DNA of 64,000 nucleotides from Brachionus manjavacas (Eukaryota > Rotifera > Eurotatoria > Ploima > Brachionidae). A program made the translations under genes and the position numbers. The notes beneath the pieces were generated by a model. The model was not told the origin of the DNA and made no database searches. It saw only the letters and a list, made by a program, of their open reading frames with translations. The stretch lies in the NCBI GenBank assembly GCA_019054805.1, contig JAHQIY010000004.1, forward strand, positions 5,828,001-5,892,000. Reading direction: 5' to 3'. Position 1 is the stretch's first letter. Each line of letters begins with the position of its first letter. Below are positions 23,001 to 38,961 of the stretch, piece after piece.

Positions 23001-24604
23001 AAAAAAAATAATAGCATCAATGAATAAAAAATTTGCAATTTTTCTAATAAAGCTTAAACAACTTATTAAATTAATCTAAATAAAATGGCAAAAATTAAAT
23101 ATCCTAATGACTTTAATTCGAACAAACAAGTTTTTCTATGGTGTTTCTTTACTTGTCCGCAATTTATGACAATGCTTCAGTTAGTTCATTAACACTCAAA
23201 GGACCTAAGGGACACGATTTTAAAAATTTTGTAAATAAATTACTCGGGAATAGTTTTTAATATTTATTTGTTAATTTGAAAATTCTTGTTTTAGGCTTAC
23301 AAATCTTTAGTGCTGTGATATGCAAGTCTTTAGTTTTATATTTTTTTATTTAATTAAAATAATTAATTTAGCCTTTTTTTCGGAACATTTGTTCTATTAA
23401 CAAATCTGAACTGAATAAAAAAAATGATAAAAAATTTACAAAAATAGAAAAAAAAACTTTTTCATTTATTTAATTTATTTCAGCGAAATCTGGCGATGAA
23501 AAATATAAATCTCAATTCTAGCAATAGAAAAACAAATTTGATATTAAATTTAATATTTAAAATAGCATTTTTTTAAAGTCTCAAATTGTGATTCAAATTA
23601 ATAAAGAGTGAGCATCTTAAAATGAAGCTGAAAATGTAATTTTATTTAATTTAAATGTCTTTAATGTGTGGAACTCAACAAGAAAAGAAAATGTGCTAAT
23701 AAATTTATCTGACAAAATTTTTAATTGTGTTTGATTTTAAATATTAATCAAGATATTTCATTAAAAATTTGTTTATTTAGTATGTTAGCGATGAAGACAG
23801 TTTGGAACGGAACTTAGTCCTTCCTTTCAGTTCAATGATAAAAATCTGATTTTAATACAAAATAAAATTTATTTTATAGTTTGGTCTGAGATTATAGATT
23901 ATTTTATTATATATTTATTAAGAATTTTAGAATTTTATCAAATGGAGTGTTGAGTTTTTGGTTAAGTGGATCAAAATGGTATTGGTTGAGCTATTCATTA
24001 TCATTAATTGATTTTCACTTTGACATGATTAAAAAATAAAAATCGTTTTATCTCTAAAAAAGAGCTTTTAAATTTATTTATTATTAAATAATTCGAGGAA
24101 CATATCAGACTACTCATAAAGAAATTGAGCACAACAGAAAAATGTCATCGAATTAGGACAAACAAAAAACGCGATCAAATATTAAGTTAGGGTAGAAAAT
24201 GAATTTTTTTTTTATTTAATTGGCTTTAAATGTCATTAAAATCATTACAGATTTTTAAACAAGTTAATCATCTTGTTGATGATTGCATTTTTATTGCTTA
24301 GATCTCCTGGTAATTTGATCATGTCTGAACAATTTTCAAAAGTTTTGTTTGACGCAAAATTTATTCTAAAATTTTAAATTAAAAATAAACACAAAATTAA
24401 TTAATCGAAAAATTTTACAAAAACCAAAAGTTAGTCTTAATAGAATCGATAGTTAGTTTTTAATTTTTTAAGGTAAACATATTTACATACAAAAAAAGAA
24501 GAAGAAGAAGAAAGTGCAGAACAGACCATAATTTCAAATGACTTAAGTAACCAAAAATGTAAAAACTAGGCAAAATTTGATTTTCTTTTTCTTTTCCTAC
24601 CAAA
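20011..24604. other. Gene-poor region downstream of the first Bar gene
   Basis: About 4.6 kb of AT-rich DNA without a supported gene. Short ORFs (21212-21403 minus, 21925-22110 plus) lack coding character. A trinucleotide AAG/AAC tract lies at about 24494-24512, in the presumed 3' untranslated region of the Bar gene. Somewhat less AT-biased patches occur near 22200-22240 and 22390-22490. They could be regulatory but nothing identifies them. Confidence 0.4.
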
Positions 24605-27645
<3,041 letters not shown>

Positions 27646-28568
27646 ACCTCCTTATCTTATTAATTAGATAAGATCATTTCTGCATTTAAGATCTTTGAGA
27701 ATAAATGTAAATGGCCATCTAAGTGATCGATATCCTATTAGAGCAGGAGTTTCACAAGGTTCAGTAATTATTCCACTTCTTTTTAGCATTTTTATAAATG
27801 ACATACCAAAAAGAAACAAAACAAACTGCCAATGCTCTCTTCTTTTTGCAGATGATTTGGCTACTTTTTTTATTTTCAAAAAGACAGGAAATTTTCAAAA
27901 CATGATTAATAAGTAGTTAGAAGAAGCTGAAATATGGCTTTTCAAATAGAAAATGAAAATTTCTATTTAAAAGTCATGTTACATGATCTATGAGAAAAAA
28001 ACTAAAATTAAAATTAATCTTGACCTTAAAATTAATGGTAACAATTTAAATAATAAGGAAATAGTAAAATTTTTAGGCATTACATTGGACTCAAAACTTA
28101 CATTTAGTCCAATGATGGAAGAATTAAAAGAAAGCTGTAATTCAGGGCTTAATATAATAAAATATCTCTCAAATAGAAAAAGGGGCAAAAGCCAAAAACA
28201 TTAGGTAATCTTTACAAATCTTTGATAGGATCAATCTTGGATTATTCTTTTCCATGTTTAAATTCATTCTCAGAAAATAACATCAAAAAAATTCAAATTA
28301 TTCAAAATTCAGCAGTTCGATCATTTTGAAGCTAAAATATGAAACCCCCTCCAATATTATGTACCAAGAGGCTTCCAATGAACTTAAACTACTTACAGTC
28401 TCAAATCGACTTTTTGAGTTGAGTGAGAGATATGTCAGGGCAAGTTTGAGTCATTCTGTTCCATTTGTCGCTAGACTGGTGGGAGAATAAAGAGAAGGTT
28501 TTGAATCAAGATTCATCGAATATCGAATATCCTCGGTACAAATTCACAAAATAAAAAAATAAAAAAAT
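27646..28568 (+). mobile_element. Non-LTR retrotransposon copy A, 5'-truncated
   Basis: Plus-strand reverse-transcriptase fragment: VSQGSVIIPLLFSIFINDIP and SLLFADDLATFF (catalytic FADD) at about 27750-27870, then KFLGITLDSKLTF near 28065. In-frame stops lie at 27914-27916 (TAG), 27947-27949 (TAG) and 27968-27970 (TAA), with a frame change near 28180. It starts abruptly inside the palm domain and ends in an A-rich tail (ACAAAATAAAAAAATAAAAA, about 28545-28568). Almost the same sequence, with the same three stops, occurs inverted at 40163-41254 (copy B). It lies between the two Bar genes. Confidence 0.9.
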
Positions 28569-31500
28569 CTTAATAATTATTTATTCGTCTTCGATTTACT
28601 ATTAACAAAGATGAAATTAAAAATTGAATTATAGAAAATAATAAATTTCAAAAATGAGTCTTTAAATTTTAGTTCAAAATTTAAATAGAATGTTCAATTG
28701 GAAATAGCTTTATGCTTTGTTTATAGATGCATATTAGCAAATTAACTTCTTTTAGATCAAGACACGGTAAAAAGATTTAAATGTTGAAGCGTTCTTAATA
28801 CTTTAAATTGAGACCTTAAGAAAAAAAGCAGCCCTTCAAAATGTTAACTAAAATGGCTTATACTCAATTCTAGCTTAGGTCAACAGCATTAATTTGAATA
28901 AAAAACTTTTAGTTATATCAAACTTTAAAAATAAAACCAACTTTTATCTCAATCAATGGTAAAACTAGCTAAGAATAGATTAATGATGAATGAAATAATT
29001 ATGAAATGTCTGCATCGGTATCAATGATTTAAAATTTGACTATACTTTATGTTCTAATTTTAAAAAAAGACTAAGCAAGCAAAATACAAATTACTTTTTA
29101 ATATTTTTTGCTTACTTAATTTTTTAATAAAATTCTGATTTAAAGAATGGTCCTTTTTAATCATTTTTTAGAAAATATTTTTTCAATCCAAAGTTAAACA
29201 CAAATTATCTAAAAAAACCTTAAAAAACTATTTTTTTTTAATTTAAGTTAATAGAATCATAAACCGATGGAATAAACCATCACTATTTTAACACTTGATG
29301 TATGAATGATGATAGTGCTTTGGCCAAAATTTTGATCAAATTTACAATCTAGTCACAATTGAACATCATAACACAGAAAATTTTTCACATCACTTTATGC
29401 ACAATTTTATTTTAATAAAATATTATTTTTAATTGTAATTAATTTTTTTTTAATCAACCAGAATAATAATTTAAAAAAAAAATATGAATCATTTATACAA
29501 TATCTTGAATTCCTAAAAGGTTTGTTAATAATTTCTCAAATAAACCTAATTTAAAATATTAATTTAAATACAATAATAATTTAAGTTATATTTTAAAAGA
29601 GAAAATTTCGAATATAAAATTAACGGTATGTGAAGCTACAAAAAATATTCAAAATTTATCTTACTAAAAAAAAAAGTAAAACGAATTAGAAATATGAATA
29701 TTGGTCAAATTACAGCGTTTTAAAAAGGGAATTTTACCAAGAGATACCGTTAATTTTTCTTAATGAAGAAAATTATTTAAAAATATTTTATTAGCTGAGA
29801 AATGGTGACTTTATGATAATAAAAGAATTTATTAACTCGTGATAACATAAAAAGGACTTATCTAAATAGAAAAGTAAACTTAATTTATATTCTAATCAAG
29901 CATTAGTAAACTAAAATGAAAGAGATAGCGCCGATAGAATTAATAATTAAAATTTTCTTTAACTTTCTACTTAAATTTTCTTTCAATATTTTATCTAATT
30001 ATCTCTTTGTTAATATTCTAATTCTAGATTAATTAATTTTTCCTATCCGACTCAACACTATTTACATGAATATTAAGTTTTGCCTGTAAACGGCTCTTTG
30101 AAAAAAAAAAAGAGTAATTTATGTTTGAGATTATAAAAAAGATAAAAAGCCGACACGTAAATAATTCACATTTAAGGCATATCGTGCTATTATATTCGAC
30201 TTTATTTAAATTAAATTCTAATTATACACCTTAACTTTTTTTTTGATTAATTAGTCAAAAAAGTATTGCTCATTAACCAGTACTTGACGGCTGCAAAAAA
30301 TTCTTAACGATTGAAATGATAATCGAAATTTCAAAATCTCTAGCTCAATCTAATTACTCAATAGATTGATTTCAGAAAATAAGTCTACGCTCGCTCGAAA
30401 TCTAAGCAAGCTGTTCTAGAAAATCATTAAAAATTCATATTGAGTGACAAGTCAACTGAGAAATGCAGTTATAATTAAAAAATTCTTCCTCGTTCTTTGA
30501 TTAATTAATTAAAGAAGGCGACATTAATTTTAATGTAAAGCTCATTCAAAAAAAAGTCAAAAAAAAATCCATAAAAGTGTACACTTTTTTGTTTGACTAT
30601 CAAATCCCTAGATCCTTTTGTTTCCGCACATAAAAGAAAACTTTAAACTTGGCATAGATCATGACAAATTTGTTTATATTAAATTAATTCGATAAACTCT
30701 TAAAAACTAAATCCTAGTTGCTTGTTTAATAGAAATGTAAATTAGCATTTTAATTAAAAAATAACAAAGTACAAGATCTTTTTTTTTATTTTTATTACAA
30801 TCTTTTTTTGCCATTTGAATATTCTTTAAGCTTATTAACTGTTTTTATCATGAGTTAATTATTTTTTTAAAATTCATTTTTACTTGAGTTGTCAGGTAAG
30901 CAAATATTTAGTTGGAGATTAGAAAGTGTTCATTGTTTCCGGTAGTTGTGCAAATTACTGTAATGGCTTGTGTTAAATTAAATAATTTTAAATGATTCAA
31001 ATTATCATCATTTATTATTCAAGCATATTTTAGAGTTAAGATTTAATTTTTGCAATTTAAATAGCAATTAAGGTATTCTAGACTTTGATTTTTAAACTAG
31101 AAAAAATCTTAGTTTACCTAGACCTATAAAACATTTCGCTTTTAAATTCAGCTTCTCTCTATAAATTTAAATAGCAAAATTTTAAACACTCTTTTCCTTT
31201 AAACTAATATAATCATAATTTAACATGCTAAATCTAAAAAATAAACTTTTATGTTCAAATTTTTTCTAATCATTTAAATTAAATTTTTCAAGAGATTTTT
31301 TAGTTTCGAAAAATGTATTAAATATTCAAATTAGCTTCGATTTTTTTCACCTAACCGAAACCATGTGTTAATTTCTTATTTTTTAGAATAATTTCAAGAT
31401 AGTTCATGGACTCGAAAATTTTGTGATGAATTTCTTTTTATTTAGAATTACTGTAGAAATTTTTAGTTATTAATTTCTGGTGCATATATTTAAATATTTT

Positions 31501-32707
31501 GAGCTTATACCTAAATCGAAAAAGGTATAATTTTATCTAAAAAAAAACATTAGAACATAAGTTTATTTGCTTTTGAAATAAAAAAGAAAACATAACCTAG
31601 TCGAAAACTTGAATTGATGAATTAGAAAATAATTAGGATATCTTATCTAGAAAACATAAATGTTGTCAATTTTATAGAATTTTTTGAATAAGAGACTATA
31701 ATTTCTTAAAAAATAACAAAATAGCTATCAATAAAAGTTTAGACTAAAAGATTGTAAATTTTCCTTTAATACAAAAATAACCAAGCACTCTAAAGACCAA
31801 AATCAAAACAAAACTTTTTTAGAAAGCTACGAAAAATTTCTTGCTAAATTTTGATAGTTTTTTTTTATTCTTGTGGATTTTAGTATAATGAACAAAATAG
31901 AATAAATTTTTTAAAAGTCTAATTGAGCTTCCTTAAGTTATTCATAATAAAAGACTACTGCGACTTCTTCGTGTTCTCGGTAATTAAAATTTATACCGGT
32001 CATTCTAGTGTTAAGCAATCTTTTGTTTCAAAATTAAATAAACCAAAATATTAATCAAAAGAATTCAATATATTTGATATCCTGTAAAAACAATATTTTC
32101 AAATTTTCAACTTTGACAAACTGAAATTTTAATGTATTATTGAGAAATTTTGTAAAATATATTACTTTAAGTTTTTAAGGTTTTTTAAAATTAAAATGAA
32201 TCATTAGATGAGTAGTTTTATCTATTTTTTTAGGACTTTCAAATTTTTATTAAAAAATAAAATTTAATAATTTGTAAAACAGTGACTTCTCCAAAATTGT
32301 TCACATGATATAGTTTTTGATGCGTATGACGTATTTTATTCAACATTGCTTACATTTAAATTTAAAGTTATGAAAATTCTTAACTACCTAAAAGTTTAAA
32401 AGCTTAGACAAAAATATAGGTGCATTTAGAGTTAGTATAATTAGTTTTTGAATAGATGTAAAATTTATAATAAATTTCTGATTAATTTTTTATTAATTTA
32501 AATTTATGCTTGAAGTAATCAAAGTAGCACTTTCAAAAGCGCTTTTAACAAATTATAAATTTGTTTGTCTGTAGATTGAATTTAAAAAAATTTGTATCTA
32601 GAGGCAATGAATCAGAATCCTTGTTATAAATAGTTCATTTGTTATTTATTATTAAAATTTGTTTAAGGTTCAAATAGCCAAAAATAAAAATAAAAACTTA
32701 AAAACGC
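28569..32707. other. Gene-poor region between the Bar genes
   Basis: About 4.1 kb, AT-rich, no supported reading frame. It holds a 21-nt segment at 31955-31975 identical to part of the second Bar gene's coding sequence (listed separately). No RNA gene or other repeat was recognised. Confidence 0.4.
31955..31975. repeat. 21-nt exact copy of a piece of Bar paralogue 2
   Basis: 31955-31975 (CTACTGCGACTTCTTC then GTGTT) equals 33409-33429, which encodes part of the Arg/Ser repeat (TRRSRS) of the second Bar gene. It lies about 920 nt beyond that gene's stop codon, in the same orientation. Ten G/C bases in an extremely AT-rich spacer make chance identity unlikely. Confidence 0.6.
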
Positions 32708-32713
32708 TTTATT
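32708..32713 (-). terminator. Candidate poly(A) signal of Bar paralogue 2
   Basis: AATAAA on the minus strand about 180 nt past the stop at 32892. In such AT-rich DNA the hexamer is common, so the call is tentative. Confidence 0.35.
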
Positions 32714-32891
32714 TAAAAAAATAACAAAACACTTGATATAAAAATTTAAATTAAAAATAACAATATAAACTATAATGAAAAAAAAAACTTGATTAAAATG
32801 TCTCTTTTTTTAATTCAATCAACCATTAGACCAGAACCAAAAGGTTACTTGTTAGATGTCGAATATATTCTGATAGCTTAGAAAACAGATC

Positions 32892-33614
32892 CTAACAACA
32901 AATTGACTCACTTTCATTTTCTTTTTTGAATGTTTGCTCATTCGATTTATTACACTGCAAAAGAGAATTAGAAAAATAGTTTTTTGAGTGCACCAGGCCC
33001 GATACAGCTTGGTAATTTTGAAAATTTCCCATAAATTGTGGCAAATAGTTGAACTGGTTAATAGATGAAGTAGTCGATTGATTTACGCATTGCTGATTCT
33101 GAGTATTCGAATTTTGTTCCAAAGCAGCCGCAGCCAAGATCCATTCAAGTCCCATAGAGCTCTGTCTCTTCCATTTAGTTCGCCTATTCTGGTACCATGT
33201 CTTAACCTGTGTATCAGTTAAATTAAGTCTGCTCGCCAATTCAACCCTGTCTTGTACATTTAGATATTTGTGTTTTTCGAAACTTTTCTCAAGTGAATTT
33301 AACTGATAATCGCTGAATGCGGTTCTTGACTTACGATTTTTCTTCAGATTACAGCTGCTCGTGCTGCTGCTTCTGCTTCTGCTTCGGCTCCGACTTCTTT
33401 CTCCACTTCTACTGCGACTTCTTCGTGTTTCCGAAGACTCTGAGTGTTCATTTAACGAATCGTTGAGATAAACTTGCTCTTCCTCTTCATAAAATGTCGA
33501 GTTGTGGGAGCTTACAGCCGTCTGGTCCTGGAAACTGTCAGAGCTTGTCTCATTTAAGTCCAGAATATCGGCGATTAAAAACGACTTTTTGGGCTTAGTT
33601 ATTTGAAAGCTCAT
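32892..33614 (-). CDS. Bar-class homeobox transcription factor, divergent paralogue 2
   Basis: Single-exon ORF of 240 aa, ATG at 33614. Homeodomain at residues 93-152 (33159-33338): [50 protein letters not shown], with the Bar-class Thr47 and Tyr49. The eh1/FIL motif SFLIADIL is at residues 11-18, almost at the N-terminus. Residues 64-85 form an Arg/Ser repeat ([20 protein letters not shown]), unusual for this class. The conserved BarH 3' tail ([12 protein letters not shown]) is reduced to [12 protein letters not shown]. The C-terminus ends ESICC. It is shorter and more diverged than paralogue 1. The shared Bar-class homeodomain, eh1 motif, orientation and proximity indicate a tandem duplication. 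It probably acts as a DNA-binding repressor in neural or sensory cell specification, by family analogy. Confidence 0.92.
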   Translation of the reverse strand: MSFQITKPKKSFLIADILDLNETSSDSFQDQTAVSSHNSTFYEEEEQVYLNDSLNEHSESSETRRSRSRSGERSRSRSRSRSSSTSSCNLKKNRKSRTAFSDYQLNSLEKSFEKHKYLNVQDRVELASRLNLTDTQVKTWYQNRRTKWKRQSSMGLEWILAAAALEQNSNTQNQQCVNQSTTSSINQFNYLPQFMGNFQNYQAVSGLVHSKNYFSNSLLQCNKSNEQTFKKENESESICC

Positions 33615-36600
33615 TCTAAGGCAACTTGTTAGAAAAAAATTTCCAAAAAGTATTTCAATTTATACTCGTTTATAAAACAAATATAATTTGATAAAAGATA
33701 ATAAAGTAGAAAAATTTGATTGGTAGAAACAAAAACTAGTAAAATTAAAAATTCAATTGTTTTAATATATTATTAAAGTAAATATTTTAAATATAAAAAA
33801 AAAGTTTTTCTTTGTCGAAAATCGAGCTTGTTGTTTCTTTTGAGTGCTATGTTATTTTTGCTAAAATAGAAATTAGCTGAATATTAAGTTTTAATTTTCT
33901 ATGAATATTAATTTAAATGCAATTATTGTTTACAAAGTAAATAGATTGTTAACGATTGAAAAAACATCTTTTTAGCTTAAAAATTATTAAAATATAGAAC
34001 CATTGGTTACTCGAAAAAATACGAATTTTTGGCTTAAAAATGAGCAAAAGATATTCGCTAGAAAAACCTAGGGTCAAATTCTGAATAAAATTTTAATTAA
34101 AATAAACTTGTTAATTTTAATTTTCCATTTTAATCAAGTTTAATTTTTCTGAACTATATTTAGACTATTTTTTAAAAGATTGTTTGATCCAAATCTAATT
34201 ATTTCTCTATTTTTTGCTTACTTTAATTACTCTAATCGAAAATTTGCACAGTTTTCAATTTTTAAAAGTTTTATATTTTCAATTCTAAAATTAGGATAAT
34301 CAAATTTAATTACAATATTTGAAGATAATTATTAGAATTATTAAAAGTGATGAATTTCGAAAAATTAAAAAAAAATTTCATCTAATGTTTAAATTTCGTT
34401 CAAAATAGAATTTTTCAAGTCCAATTTTAATTTGAAGCGGTCTAGAAGCTAATTTTATTAAGTAAAGCTCCAATTTTTAAATCAAATTAAATTGGTTCTT
34501 TTGCATTGAAGAAGTCCGATAATTCAAACATACTTTTAAAAGAAAAAAGATAATAATATTATGGAAAAAACTAATAATATTATAATATTAAGTAATAATA
34601 GATAATAATATTATGTAGGTCTAAATTGCATAAATTTGTATGTAATTTTAAAATTCAGATTTGTAAAATTAAGAAAATTTTTTAGAAGTTACATTATTTG
34701 AAAAAGACCCAAAAATTACCATAAATTTTGACTATTTTTCGAAATTTAATTTTGTAAATTTATATTAAATCCTAATCGAAAATTACTGTTTTATATTTAA
34801 TCTAAAATGACGCTGCTAATTTCTGCTTGTTTTTTTAGCAACAAAATTACCGTACTTTTAAATTTTTCCTTGTTTGAAATAAAATATGTTATCAACCTGG
34901 TTGGATTTAACAGTATCGGAAATCTTCTCTAAAAAAATCAAAAAGGAAAAGAAAAATTTTTTTGTTAAATTTCAAAATTTCAAATTTTCTCAAATTTTTT
35001 TAAATGCGTTATTGATTGCACTGCAGATTTTAAAATATTTGAAACTAAAAAAAGCTTATTTTTAAATTTGATAAAAGGAGATAGCCGGGCCTAATCTAGC
35101 AAATGATGAAATTAAGTATCTTAAATATTTTGGGCATATTTGGAATTTTGAAATTTGATCATAAATTTTTGGTATTTATGATGTAGCGAAATTAAACTCA
35201 AATGGTAAAAAAAAAAGCCAAAAATTGCTGACCAAAAAGTATACTTAAGATATTTACTTATTAATTTTTTTATTGCTTTCCAAGTTTCAAATATGCTCAA
35301 AATAATTTAACAGCAAAATTGTGTTAGATTACAAAATATGAAGATAGATTTTCAAATTTTGCAATCTAATCAAAATTTAATCTGCAATTCAATCGAAATG
35401 GGCATTTTTTGAATCATATTGAATCCCAAGATTATTAAAGTTTTATTGTAACTAAAGTCACTTAAAACTTATAAACTGAAGCTTTCCAAATTTTTGAATT
35501 TTTTATTTTTTGTTGTTTCTAATGTTTTATAAATTAGATTCAGAGTTAATTCAAAACAAAATTTTTTTTGTACTTAAAACTTAAAATTAAGTTTGAGAAA
35601 AAATAAACAGCTTTATTAGTATTTTTTTTTCAAATTAAAATATTTGCAACTTCAAATAATTTCAAATTAAAAGCAATTCTTAATAAAGACGTTTCTAGCA
35701 TTAGAAAAAAATTAACTAATTATAGAAATGACTTTTTGGCTTTTGTTTGAACCATATCTTGCATGTTGATTAATCTTGAAAATCGAACTCTAAAATTTTA
35801 CCTTTTTGAAAGTTAAAAAAATTTATTTAAAATAAATTCATTAAAATCATCCCATATTTAAATATTCAGAACAATCTATTTAAGAAAAAAAAAGTTTAAA
35901 ATTATAATTTTTTCTAGTTTTCTCATTTTAAGTAATTTCCACCATACTGTATCAATTATAAAATGATTCTAAATTTTTTTTAGAATCTTAAGAATGAAAA
36001 AAGCCCGTATTTTCTTATAAGTTTATAAAGGTTATTGAATTCCATATCCTAAAATTTCATTTTTCAATTTTTCATTATTTTCAAAAAAATAAATGAAAAA
36101 ATGTTTTTATATTTAAGTTTCTTAATCGATTTAATAATTTTGAAATATTAGCTTTAAATCTAACACATCTAATGAAATAAATTTTGAAAAGAAAAAAAAG
36201 TTTACCTTAAAGGGCGTTATCTAGTTTTTATTTAATCTTTTAAAAACTATATATTCGCTTTCAATTTTCTATTAGATGTCTATCATTCAAACAATATTGA
36301 ATTGACTTACTTACTATGAAATTCAATATTATGATGTTCATTTATCGTAATAAATAGACTAGTTAAAGTTTGAGAGTACAATTTTGAAAAAGTATGAAAA
36401 AGTAAGATTTTTTCAAATTTAAAAAATAAATTATTTTTGCAATCTTGTAGCATTGAAATTAAACGGATTTAGTCAAACATAAACGTTTTAAAACAAAAAT
36501 ATAAGTAAAGCATTTCTTTTAAAAATTAGATGGATTTCTGAAGTACCTTATAATTTGAGAAATTCCATATGAGAAGCATTTATCTCAGAAAAAGGATAAT

Positions 36601-37098
36601 GAAAATAGACTCGCTAAAAGAGCAAAAAATGGTCTCAAACTAATTTAAGACTTTGTCAGAAGAAAAATAATGAATAAAGGAAGAAATAAGAATTTGAAGA
36701 ACAAAAAAGGATAAACTAAGGTGTGACTAAAAATTTGTAGACGGAATTGTTAAATGACAAGTTTAATTCGATTTTCAATAAGAAACCTAACAATATTATG
36801 CCTTATTTTCTACCACGAACTTCCTCGTCTTTCGATATTGAAATTCTTTTTTTGAAAAAATCATGCAAAATGTTTTTGACCAGTTTATATCGGCCCATAA
36901 TTTCCGACACCGCTTTTTTTAATATAAATACAGCTATTTTAATAAAAAGAAATCTAATTTATTAAAAATAATCTATTTTAAAAAAATGACTAATTTTATA
37001 AAAACAACATCTTTTTTAATAAAAAAAATGAGAAATTTTGAGTTGCATCTAGAACAAAAAAAGTGTCTTCTTTTAGCTTGATGCAAGTTGAGCACAAT
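33615..37098. other. 5' flank of Bar paralogue 2, gene-poor
   Basis: About 3.5 kb of AT-rich DNA; a cluster of AATAATATTAT-type runs lies at 34553-34618. The plus ORF 36747-36965 is low-complexity with no motif. Regulatory sites for the Bar gene may be here but none can be identified by eye. Confidence 0.4.
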
Positions 37099-37380
37099 TT
37101 ATTTTCTACATTTTTGAGAACCATTGTCCAGTTTTCTTTTTTCGAATTTGCAGTGGCATTTGCAGAAAAAAGAAAGCGAAATCAATATCTGTTTCATTGC
37201 GGCATATTGATAATTCAAATGGGCGTTAATGTGTGTTGTTTCACCAACGTCGGCTGACTTGAAACTTTCTTTTCTAATCTTATTTTCCTCTTGTAACAAC
37301 AACAACTTCATCATCAATATCATCATTGCCAATATTGACTTGTCAGGGTTATTTAGGAAAATGCTTTCACTACTTGACAT
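37099..37380 (-). CDS. Orphan small ORF, 93 aa
   Basis: ATG at 37380, stop TAA at 37099. The first half (MSSSESIFLNNPDKSILAMM and on) has fairly balanced codon use compared with neighbouring spacer. The C-terminal part contains FFCKCHCKFEKRK. No family recognised. It lies alone between the Bar genes and a reverse-transcriptase relic. It could be a real short gene, a first exon, or chance; I lean to chance or a decayed element. Confidence 0.2.
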   Translation of the reverse strand: MSSSESIFLNNPDKSILAMMILMMKLLLLQEENKIRKESFKSADVGETTHINAHLNYQYAAMKQILISLSFFCKCHCKFEKRKLDNGSQKCRK

Positions 37381-37774
37381 TTTTGGAAATTTTTTGCTAA
37401 GCTAATTTACTTTTTTAAGTTTTTAATAGAATGTTAATATCTGTTACATTTTTACTTTTTATTCTGTTATTTAATGATATTAATAATTATAATTTTTTTA
37501 ATTTAGAGGTAATTGTTATTAATTTAGACGTGTTTTTATTAATTAGAGATAAGCTTATTAAATTAGCGATATTTTTATTACAAATAGCGGTATTAAAAAA
37601 TTATTCGACGCTTATATCTATCTCGTTTAAATTTTAGCAGTTATTTAAATTTTTAATTGTTAATTTAGACTTTGTAGAATTATCTTAGAATTTTAGATTG
37701 AGAATAAAAATATTGAATCATTAGCAAACATTTTGATCTTAATGTTATAAATTAAATGGTGAATAAATGAAAGA

Positions 37775-38480
37775 AAAATAAGAAAAAGCAGTAGACCTAA
37801 AACTGACCACTGCTGTACTAAAGGTTTGGATAATACACTGCCTTTACAAAACGTTTGAGTTCTATTCTCAAAATAAAATAATTTGAAAAAAGTTCTAATT
37901 AAGAATTACCAAAACCAAAATGAAAAAGTTTTAAAAATGATAAATTCGAGTCTATTACATCAAATGTTTTTCTGATGTCAATAAAAAAGGAAACAGTTAA
38001 AAATTTCATTATCTTAGCTTTATTCAATTAACTAATTTTTAAAAAAAAATAATACCAAGAAATTTTGGATTCGAATGGAAAATCTGAGTTTCCGATTTTA
38101 ATTTTCATTCCATTTTTTTTACATAATTTTTCGAAGACCAGCTTTGGTAAATGTTGTTTAGTTTTCTTTTCGTTGATTTTGAATTCCAATTTTTTGCAGT
38201 ATTAAATGATTCTTTTCGCATTTTGAAGAATTATTTGAAGTTCTATTTTACAGAGGTAATCTGCGAACAAAGCTATTTTAACATTTCAAGTAATACTTTT
38301 AGCTATATCAGTAAAAAACAGAATAAAAATAGAAGAGCATAATTAAAAAAGTAGATCAAGTCTCTAATAAATTCATTTATAGCTGTTTGACATAAATGTC
38401 CGGATCCAAAGCCATTTTTTCCTTAAAAAGCTATCTATTTTGCTAAAAGCTAATCAAAAACTTTTGCGCGATCATTAAGG
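37775..38480 (-). mobile_element. Reverse-transcriptase relic
   Basis: Minus-strand fragments in shifting frames: SGHLCQTAINEFIRDLIYF (about 38335-38400), FIDIRKTFDVIDSNL (about 37935-37980; motif A of the palm, normally a D-x-x-KAFD stretch) and a decayed SVLGLLLFLIF (about 37775-37800). About 200-300 nt of unrelated AT-rich sequence separates the first two blocks, which are normally close. The FADD block is not present. It is a different, older copy than the pair at 27.6 and 40.2 kb. Confidence 0.6.
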
Positions 38481-38838
38481 TTTCTAATTTAAGACAGGGT
38501 TCTAAACTCTGTTTATACTATAAAGTCTCGATTTTGGACTTAAAGGATTTAAGCCAAGAAATGAATAAAACAATTTAATTAATTTAAAAATTTATTTAAT
38601 GGAATCCGAAGTTATAACAATAATGTAGTAGTTTAAATAGTACATGTGTTCCAGCTGAAGTTAATCTTAAAATGTAGCTTTGGTCTTAACAAAATTATTA
38701 AATTAATGCATATCTGATTGAAATTAAAAAAAAAATTTGTATCGTTCATTAAGATAACTACTTACGAATGATAAAAGCAAATTTTTACACAAAAATATAA
38801 TTGTCCCTATTCTATCCTAGTGGATAATGGGGAGGCGC

Positions 38839-38961
38839 TCATCTTCTTTTCAAGTATCTTTTTGAGTAACGGCTCCGATCTGAGGCTACTGCGTCGAGTT
38901 GATCATCTACACCGCAATTACACAAAACTATAATATCGGTTAATTCAGTAAGTTTGTCCAT
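38839..38961 (-). other. Short ORF in a G+C-enriched patch
   Basis: ATG at 38961, 40 codons beginning MDKLTELTDIIVLCNCGVDD, then stop. The stretch 38810-39170 is less AT-rich than its surroundings and reads better than random on the minus strand. It could be the leader or ORF1 start of a retroelement. No family recognised. Confidence 0.2.

Noticed and set aside
34553-34618. AATAATATTAT cluster as a satellite
   Set aside because: Irregular spacing and only a few units; expected in DNA of this composition.
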